A stretch of 41,948 bases of DNA from Bacilli bacterium. GTDB lineage: Bacteria > Bacillota_I > Bacilli_A > RF39 > UBA660. The notes below the pieces were generated by a model. The model did no database searches and was not told the DNA's origin. It saw nothing but the letters and a program-made list of their open reading frames with translations. The stretch is taken from positions 1-41,948 of the forward strand of contig JAEDGC010000010.1 of NCBI GenBank assembly GCA_016297695.1, written 5' to 3'. The position numbers and the translations under genes were made by a program. Below are positions 33,022-39,133 of the stretch, piece by piece; the first letter of the stretch is position 1, and each line of letters starts with the position of its first letter.

Positions 33022-33084
33022 ATTTTAATTATACAAATCATACCACTTACCCTAGTATGGGGAAACATATTCTCCTCAAACAAC
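33022..33084 (-). repeat. Promoter-like repeat, copy A (ahead of glycoside hydrolase gene)
   Basis: Similar over its length to copy C at 27438-27500. On the minus strand it has a perfect TATAAT (33028-33033), 30 bases before the gene, with an inverted repeat CATAC (33039-33043) / GTATG (33055-33059) in the -35/-10 spacer region and no good -35, a layout seen when an activator is needed. Between it and rlmD (33085-33189) I see only AT-rich DNA. Confidence 0.6.
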
Positions 33085-33189
33085 ATTCTTAATTTTTTCT
33101 TACTTTTTTATAAAATTTGGGCTTTTTTTATCAAAAATATGTTTTTTTAATAGGCACTAAATAGTTAGTTATCATCTAAATATAAGTTT

Positions 33190-34386
33190 TTATTTAAGGT
33201 TTAGAATACATACGCTTTCAACATGATAAGTATAAGAAAACATATCTAATAAGTTTAATTCTTTTATTTCGTATTCGTCTTCTAAACTTTTTAAATCGCG
33301 CATAAGTGTCATTGGATCACAAGAAACATATAGAATTGTTTTAGGTTTAAATTTTAATATTGTATCAAGTGTATATTTATCTAATCCTGCTCTTGGTGGA
33401 TCTACAATAATTGTATCTAGTTTATCATTTATTTTATCAATTACTTTAGGAACACTTCCTAAACTAAAATATACATTATTTCTATGATTAATTTTGGCAT
33501 TTTCAATAGCATTTAACACAGCATTTTCTACAATTTCAATTCCATATACTTTCTTAGCTTTATAACTTGCTACAATAGATAATGTTCCAACACCACAATA
33601 TAAATCAGCAACAATAGCATTTTCTTCTATATATTTATCTATAAGTTCAAATAATTTTTGACATATATATTCATTTATTTGAAAAAATGAATTATAAGAA
33701 ACCTTAAAATATTTATTATTTATTACTTCAATAAAATAAGAATCATTGTGTATTGTTTTTCCATTTAATATAATTCCTGCTACTTTATTTTCTTTTATAA
33801 TTTGTTCATAATTAAAATTATCATTTGTATCAATTATTAATAATAGTTCATCATTATAATTAGAACGAATTGTAACTTTAGCATTTTCAAGTCCACTTTT
33901 TAAAAGTAAATTAATTACTTTATTAATACTTTTTTTAGTTATTATACATTCATTAATTTCTACTAAATCATGAGTTTTGTTTTGGTAAAATCCTAATTTA
34001 CTATTTTCTATTTTTATTTCAATTTTATTACGATAATAAAAATCATTTTTATTTTCAATGAAATTTATATTTTTTACATTTAATTTATTTTGTTCTAATA
34101 AATTTTTTATTTTATCTATTTTAAATTTTTTAGTATCTTCATAACTTAAATGTTGCAAACTACATCCACCACATTTTTCAAAATATGGACATTCTGGTTC
34201 AACTCTATTTTCTGATTTATTAATTATCTCTATATTTTTTCCTACTAAATATTTTTTTGTTTCTTTTTCTATCTCATACAAAACAGTTTCATTTGGTAAA
34301 GCATTTGGTATAAAAATAACTTTCCCATCAATTTTTCCTATTCCTCTTCCAAAATGATCTAATTTTTCAATTGTTACTTTCTTCAT
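33190..34386 (-). CDS. rlmD: 23S rRNA (uracil-C5)-methyltransferase
   Basis: A 398-aa SAM-dependent enzyme (RumA/RlmD or RlmCD) that makes 5-methyluridine in 23S rRNA. Residues about 1-55 are a TRAM RNA-binding domain; Cys66, Cys72 and Cys75 in CPYFEKCGGC plus a later Cys near 152 hold a 4Fe-4S cluster; the methyltransferase domain has ADLYCGVGTLSI, IVDPPRAGLD and VSCDPMTLMRDL, whose Cys is the nucleophile. It ends TYHVESVCILNLK. Length is normal, so the insertion events downstream have left the reading frame whole. The 3' end of this gene is a described integration site in streptococci, and copies of that end recur in the region to the left. Confidence 0.93.
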   Translation of the reverse strand: MKKVTIEKLDHFGRGIGKIDGKVIFIPNALPNETVLYEIEKETKKYLVGKNIEIINKSENRVEPECPYFEKCGGCSLQHLSYEDTKKFKIDKIKNLLEQNKLNVKNINFIENKNDFYYRNKIEIKIENSKLGFYQNKTHDLVEINECIITKKSINKVINLLLKSGLENAKVTIRSNYNDELLLIIDTNDNFNYEQIIKENKVAGIILNGKTIHNDSYFIEVINNKYFKVSYNSFFQINEYICQKLFELIDKYIEENAIVADLYCGVGTLSIVASYKAKKVYGIEIVENAVLNAIENAKINHRNNVYFSLGSVPKVIDKINDKLDTIIVDPPRAGLDKYTLDTILKFKPKTILYVSCDPMTLMRDLKSLEDEYEIKELNLLDMFSYTYHVESVCILNLK

Positions 34387-34426
34387 ATATTCCCTCTTTT
34401 GTCAAAATAATATTTACATTCTTATC

Positions 34427-35479
34427 CTAAAAAAGTGATCTGATTTTTTCTTCCTTTATAGATAATTCATTATACATTTTTTCAGCATGTTTTTCTTCAT
34501 AAGCACTTACATCACTCTTTTGAATTGTTAATAATCTTTTATAATATTTATAATTATCTTTAGTAATATCTTCTATGTTAATTGCTGTTGAATGATTTTT
34601 TATAATTTTAATCATTTCTTCTATTTTTTCATTTTTAAATCCCAAGCGTTGTAAAATAGGTTTTGCTATTTTTGCAGATTCATCTGCATGTTGTGGAAAA
34701 TGTCTAACACCATTTTCATCATCCCAAAAAGAAATAGGTTTACCAATATCATGTAATAAAAGAATTAATCTGTCTTCATAATTTTTAGGACCATTTTCTA
34801 CAGCATGAATTGTATGATGCCACACATCAAAAGAATGCCACTCATTATTTTGTAAAAAATCTTTTTCCTTTATTAATTCTGGGATAATTTTAAAAATATA
34901 TTTTTCATATCTTTCTAAATAATCATTCATCAATATATCTTTTAATAATTCATTATCGTTATATGTATTAATATTATAGATATTTTCTTTTTTTAATATT
35001 TCTTCAACTTGCAAAGTATGATAAGGAAGAATTCCCTCATTTTGATAATTTAAAAAATCATTATAATTTGTTTTAACTAAATAAGAAGATAATGTTTCTA
35101 AATCTTTAAAATCATTATCATCAATTATACAAAAATGTTCTACTTCAGGATGCTCAAGTAAATATAGTTTTATCTCACTTTCTTTCCAAATTGGAACTAT
35201 TGCAATCTCACTTTTAAATCTTTTTATACTTGGAGTTCTTCCAATACATTCTACACCATACTTTTTTAATGTACTAATTATGAAATTAATCCTTTCTTTT
35301 TTTATTTCTAAAGTTTGTTCATTCATCCCATTTTTAGCTGCTGCTTCAATAACTATCTTGCAATTACATTTTTTGGCTATTTCAGCAACAATTTTAATTT
35401 TGGATTCTATTTCATCTTTAGCAGTATAATGTTTTGTATTTATGACTCCATCAAAATCTAAAAAAATAATATTCATCAT
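34427..35479 (-). CDS. HAD phosphatase-like domain fused to an HD domain
   Basis: A 350-aa fusion. Residues about 3-150 are a HAD-like domain with IIFLDFDGVINT (DxDG) and a late motif CIIDDNDFKDL, resembling the small HAD domains (HAD_SAK type) linked to nucleic-acid repair. After a linker, residues about 205-345 form an HD metal-dependent phosphohydrolase like that of CCA-adding enzymes: SFDVWHHTIHAVENGP, RLILLLHDIGKP, RHFPQHADESAKIAKP and IIKNHST. A phosphatase and an HD phosphodiesterase in one chain suggest end-processing of RNA or nucleotides. AGGAGG precedes the ATG. It is followed by rlmD, 40 bases away, so the two are likely co-transcribed. Confidence 0.75.
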   Translation of the reverse strand: MMNIIFLDFDGVINTKHYTAKDEIESKIKIVAEIAKKCNCKIVIEAAAKNGMNEQTLEIKKERINFIISTLKKYGVECIGRTPSIKRFKSEIAIVPIWKESEIKLYLLEHPEVEHFCIIDDNDFKDLETLSSYLVKTNYNDFLNYQNEGILPYHTLQVEEILKKENIYNINTYNDNELLKDILMNDYLERYEKYIFKIIPELIKEKDFLQNNEWHSFDVWHHTIHAVENGPKNYEDRLILLLHDIGKPISFWDDENGVRHFPQHADESAKIAKPILQRLGFKNEKIEEMIKIIKNHSTAINIEDITKDNYKYYKRLLTIQKSDVSAYEEKHAEKMYNELSIKEEKIRSLF

Positions 35480-35530
35480 AAACCTCCTGCTCTAAATTAT
35501 CTTAACTATATTTCATTATAGCATATTAAA

Positions 35531-35559
35531 GTATACTAGACAATTTTTGGTAAATACTA
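35531..35559 (+). promoter_or_regulatory. Possible forespore (sigma-F/G type) promoter of the germination operon
   Basis: GTATA (35531-35535), 17 bases, then AATACTA (35553-35559) resembles the forespore consensus (G-ATA near -35 and CATACTA near -10), 16 bases before the start codon of the operon. Germinant receptor genes are usually read from such promoters. The match is partial. Confidence 0.35.
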
Positions 35560-35575
35560 ATAACGGTGAAAGACA

Positions 35576-37000
35576 ATGAATAAAGTGATAGAACGTATAA
35601 AAAATGAATTTAGTGATACTCCTGATTTAGTAATAAGAAAAATACATGTTTCTCTATCAAAATATGTATATATCATATATTTAGAAACAGTATCAAGTAG
35701 TAATAAAATTAATGATTATATTCTAAAAAATTTAAACTATTTTATAGTTCAAAAAAATATTAATGATATTAATAAAATTATTCCTTCACCTAACGTAATA
35801 GCTTTGGACAATGCTGATAGACTAGAATATTACTTAACTAATGGCTTTACTATTATCATTTTTAAAAATAATTTACTCGCAATAGAAACTAGAGCTGATA
35901 TAAATAGAAGTATTCCCTCAGCTGAGGTTGAACAAGCATTATATGGTCCAAAAGATGCTTTCAATGAAAATTACCAAATTAATATTGGACTTATAAAAAG
36001 AAGAATTAAAAGTAGTAAATTAAAGTTAAAAGAAATTAATTTAGGAAGAAAATCAAATACCAAAGTTGGAGTCTTATATTTAGATGATATAGCTGATTAT
36101 AAAAATGTTGATTATATTATGAATACATTATCTAAAATAGATGTTGATGCTATATTTGATTCTGGACAAGTAGCTCAATATTTTAAAGAAAATAAAAGTT
36201 CATTTCCAACTATAACTTCTTCTGAAAGACCTGATAAAATATCACAAGGTTTATTAGAAGGAAAAATTGCCATTGTTGTAGATACTTCGCCTTATGCTTT
36301 ATTATTACCAGCATTCTTTGGTGATTTTATCAATCCAGTTGTTGATAATTATAATAAAAATATTAATTTTAATTCCTTAAGAATTATAAGAATTACTTGT
36401 TTTTTTCTAACTATCGTTGTACCAGGTTATTACATTGCTATTATCAATTATAATCAAGAAACTATTCCCACTGCATTACTTTTAAATTTTAGTTCTCAGC
36501 GATCCCAAGTACCTTTTCCATCCATTGTCGAAGCTTTTTTAATGCTTTTTATATGTGAAATGTTAAGAGAAAGCGATATTAGATTTCCGAATTCTTATGG
36601 AAGTGCCATTTCTATTTTAGGTGCTTTAGTTTTAGGTGAAGCTGCTGTAAGTGCTGGGATAGTATCCCCTATTATGATTATTATTATATCATTTACTTTT
36701 ATTACAAGTCTTATGTTTGTAGAATTTGAAATTATAAATGCCATAAGACATTTTAGAGTTATATTTCTAATATTAGCATCTTTTTATGGAATATATGGTA
36801 TTGTTATAGCTACTTTATTTTTCTTTATTCACATATGTAATTTAAAAACTTTAGGAAAACCTTACTTTTATCCAATTGCACCATTTAATAAAAATTATTT
36901 TAATAAATTATTTGTAAAAAGTGACACCTCAAAAGATACAAAAAGAAGTAAATTATTAGCTAGTAAAAATATGACAAAACAAAGGAATGATTTATTATGA
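35576..37000 (+). CDS. gerKA: Spore germinant receptor A subunit (GerA/GerKA family)
   Basis: A 474-aa protein. The N-terminal domain (about 1-250) contains the family marks ALDNADRLEYYLTNGFTIII, ETRADINRSIPSAEVEQALYG, PKDAFNENYQINIGLIKRRI and GKIAIVVDTSPYALLLPAFF; four or five C-terminal membrane segments follow (about 265-420), including LREA-like FICEMLRESDIRFPNSYGSA and LGALVLGEAAVSAGIVSP. It sits in the inner membrane of spores and takes part in nutrient recognition and ion release. First gene of an A-C-B operon; the last four bases overlap the next gene. The Ger type (GerA, GerB or GerK) cannot be told, so the symbol is by family only. Confidence 0.92.
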   Translation: MNKVIERIKNEFSDTPDLVIRKIHVSLSKYVYIIYLETVSSSNKINDYILKNLNYFIVQKNINDINKIIPSPNVIALDNADRLEYYLTNGFTIIIFKNNLLAIETRADINRSIPSAEVEQALYGPKDAFNENYQINIGLIKRRIKSSKLKLKEINLGRKSNTKVGVLYLDDIADYKNVDYIMNTLSKIDVDAIFDSGQVAQYFKENKSSFPTITSSERPDKISQGLLEGKIAIVVDTSPYALLLPAFFGDFINPVVDNYNKNINFNSLRIIRITCFFLTIVVPGYYIAIINYNQETIPTALLLNFSSQRSQVPFPSIVEAFLMLFICEMLRESDIRFPNSYGSAISILGALVLGEAAVSAGIVSPIMIIIISFTFITSLMFVEFEIINAIRHFRVIFLILASFYGIYGIVIATLFFFIHICNLKTLGKPYFYPIAPFNKNYFNKLFVKSDTSKDTKRSKLLASKNMTKQRNDLL

Positions 37001-38091
37001 AAAAAATATTTATTCTTCTTTTTTTTATTTTTTTATCAACTGGTTGTTATGATTATAAAGAATTAAATAATTTAGCTATTATATCAGGAATTGCTCTTGA
37101 TTATGATAATGATGAAAATAAATATAAATTAACTTTTGAAATATTAAATGATGATAAAGTAGTTGATGATTTAGAAAGTAGTCATAAAACATATTATGTA
37201 AATGGTGAAGGAAGAAGTATAACTGATGCATTTAATAATGCTAATTTAGAAATAAATAAAATTTCATATTATTCTCACATTAAAGCCATGATAATTTCAG
37301 AAGAAATAGCTGAAAATCATGCTGAAGATTTTATTGATTATTTTATACGTAATTCGTATATAAACAATCTATTTTATATACTTGTTGCAAAAAATGAAGA
37401 TGCCCATAAAATACTTGAATCTACAAACGTAGAAAATAGAATCATTTCAGAAAGTATTTATAAACTTATGGATAATTCTGCTTTAGGTAATAGTTTATCT
37501 ATTAAAGTAACATTAGAAAATTATATTTCATTATATGTTAATCCAATGCAAGACATACACTTACCATCAGTAACTTTAGATGATGATAAGTTAAAGTTAC
37601 AAGGTATTGCTATTTTTCATAAAAATGAATTAAAAGATATATTGAATTTTAATGAGACACAAACTTTAAATATCTTATTTGATGAAAATAAAAATGCATA
37701 TTATCAATTTAAATGTGATAATGATGAAAACAAATATGAAAGTATCGATGTGTATGAACAAAAAATTGATTATAAAATTAGCAAAAATAAAGTTGTAATA
37801 ACAGCTAATTTAATGGCTAAAATTGAAGAAAATCAATGTAAATATAATCTAAAAGATAAAAAAACTTATATAAAATTACAAAAAGATTTTGAAAAAATTA
37901 TAAACGAAGATTTTGAAAATTTATTTAAAATTTTAAAAGAAAACAACTCTGATGTTTTAGGAATTAATTATAAGTATTATAAAGATAATAATAAAAAACT
38001 TAATTTTCAAGATTTAGATTTTGAAATTAAAACCAATATTAATTTAAATAAAAATGGTTTAATATTCGAGGTGAAAAATGATAACAAATAG
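36997..38091 (+). CDS. gerKC: Spore germinant receptor C subunit, lipoprotein (GerKC family)
   Basis: A 364-aa protein with a lipoprotein signal peptide, MKKIFILLFFIFLSTGCYDYKELNN, whose Cys17 would be lipidated. The pattern GC-(Y/W)D-x-(K/R)ELNxLAIISGIALDYD is that of GerAC-type proteins, and the long alpha/beta domains that follow are typical (HKTYYVNGEGRSITDAFNNA, SHIKAMIISEEIAE). It anchors on the outer face of the spore inner membrane as part of the receptor. It overlaps gerKA by four bases and gerKB by 14 bases, so all three are coupled. Confidence 0.92.
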   Translation: MKKIFILLFFIFLSTGCYDYKELNNLAIISGIALDYDNDENKYKLTFEILNDDKVVDDLESSHKTYYVNGEGRSITDAFNNANLEINKISYYSHIKAMIISEEIAENHAEDFIDYFIRNSYINNLFYILVAKNEDAHKILESTNVENRIISESIYKLMDNSALGNSLSIKVTLENYISLYVNPMQDIHLPSVTLDDDKLKLQGIAIFHKNELKDILNFNETQTLNILFDENKNAYYQFKCDNDENKYESIDVYEQKIDYKISKNKVVITANLMAKIEENQCKYNLKDKKTYIKLQKDFEKIINEDFENLFKILKENNSDVLGINYKYYKDNNKKLNFQDLDFEIKTNINLNKNGLIFEVKNDNK

Positions 38092-39115
38092 ACAGAAAAA
38101 TTTTATAAATTATTTTTTATCTAAATCTTTATTTTTAGGAATTGGATTTTCTTTAATATTTGAAGTCAGTGGTAATGATACTTGGTTATGTTTTATATTA
38201 GGGAGTTTACTTGGACTGATATTTTGCTATTTAATAAAAAAAATATTAGATTATAAAAAGAATAAAGATTTAACTACTATACTAGATGAAATGCCTATTT
38301 TAGGTAAATTTTTAAGATTGTTACTAATTATTTTTTCCATAATCATAATAAATGAAATATTATTTATAATTCAAATATTTGCAAAATCCTTTTTTCTAAT
38401 TAATTCCAATACTTTTTTAGTTATTTTACCAATTATAATTCTTTCTGTATATGTAGCATTTCATGGATACAAATTATTAAGTTATGTTTCTGAATGTTTA
38501 TTTCCTATTGCATTCTTTTTTACCATCGTAGGTTTTATAGCACTATTTTCTAAAGTAGATTTAACTAATCTAAAACCTTTTTTATCTCAAACAAATTTAA
38601 ATTTAATAAAAGGAACTTTATATTATTTTTCAATATCTTCAATTCCTACACTTTTGTTATTAGATCTAAATTTTGAAAACAATGATATTTCTAAAAATTA
38701 TATATTTGTTTCTATAATTTTAACTTTACTAAGTATCTTTATTATCGGAGTTCTAGGACAATTTTTAATTTCTATTTATAGATTTCCAGAATATATGTTA
38801 TTAAAAGATATTGTATTATTCAATTTTATCGAAAAAGTAGAAAATATTATTTCAATATCTTGGCTAATTGATAATTTTATTTTATTATGTTTAGCAACAT
38901 GCTTTTTAAAAAGAATGCTTCCTAAAAAATATAACAACTACACTTTTTTAGCAATTATTTTTTCCATCTTTTTAATTGTTTGTTTAATATTTGGAGATAG
39001 TTATATAAAAGATTTATATATTTACTTATATTTACCACATTTATTGTTTATTATTGGAATTCCTTTTATAATAATCCTTTTTATTCATTGCATAAAAAAT
39101 AAGAAACGAGTTTAA
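38078..39115 (+). CDS. gerKB: Spore germinant receptor B subunit (GerKB family)
   Basis: A 345-aa membrane protein with about ten helices, of the amino acid-polyamine-organocation (APC) fold, as in GerAB-type subunits, which hold the nutrient-binding pocket. Visible marks are the N-terminal NYFLSKSLFLGIGFSLIFEV, helix starts such as FLVILPIIILSVYVAFHGYK and the KNYIFVSIILTLL region. Length is close to usual (about 360). The Ger operon ends here with a terminator shared with rpoC, which converges on it. Confidence 0.88.
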   Translation: MITNRQKNFINYFLSKSLFLGIGFSLIFEVSGNDTWLCFILGSLLGLIFCYLIKKILDYKKNKDLTTILDEMPILGKFLRLLLIIFSIIIINEILFIIQIFAKSFFLINSNTFLVILPIIILSVYVAFHGYKLLSYVSECLFPIAFFFTIVGFIALFSKVDLTNLKPFLSQTNLNLIKGTLYYFSISSIPTLLLLDLNFENNDISKNYIFVSIILTLLSIFIIGVLGQFLISIYRFPEYMLLKDIVLFNFIEKVENIISISWLIDNFILLCLATCFLKRMLPKKYNNYTFLAIIFSIFLIVCLIFGDSYIKDLYIYLYLPHLLFIIGIPFIIILFIHCIKNKKRV

Positions 39116-39133
39116 ATTCGTTTCTTATTTTAT
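39098..39133. terminator. Bidirectional terminator between gerKB and rpoC
   Basis: A perfect 12-bp stem, AATAAGAAACGA (39098-39109) with TCGTTTCTTATT (39118-39129), loop of 8, followed by TTTATTTA on the plus strand and by T-rich sequence on the minus strand. It overlaps the gerKB stop and ends just before the rpoC stop. Confidence 0.8.

Noticed and set aside
27593..33231. Repeats as a CRISPR array
   Set aside because: Copies are few, unequal and kilobases apart, with genes between them.
27593..33231. Classical integron with attC sites
   Set aside because: No integrase gene, no clear GTTRRRY/RYYYAAC core pairs, and cargo genes have their own promoter-like repeat; only a distant analogy can be drawn.
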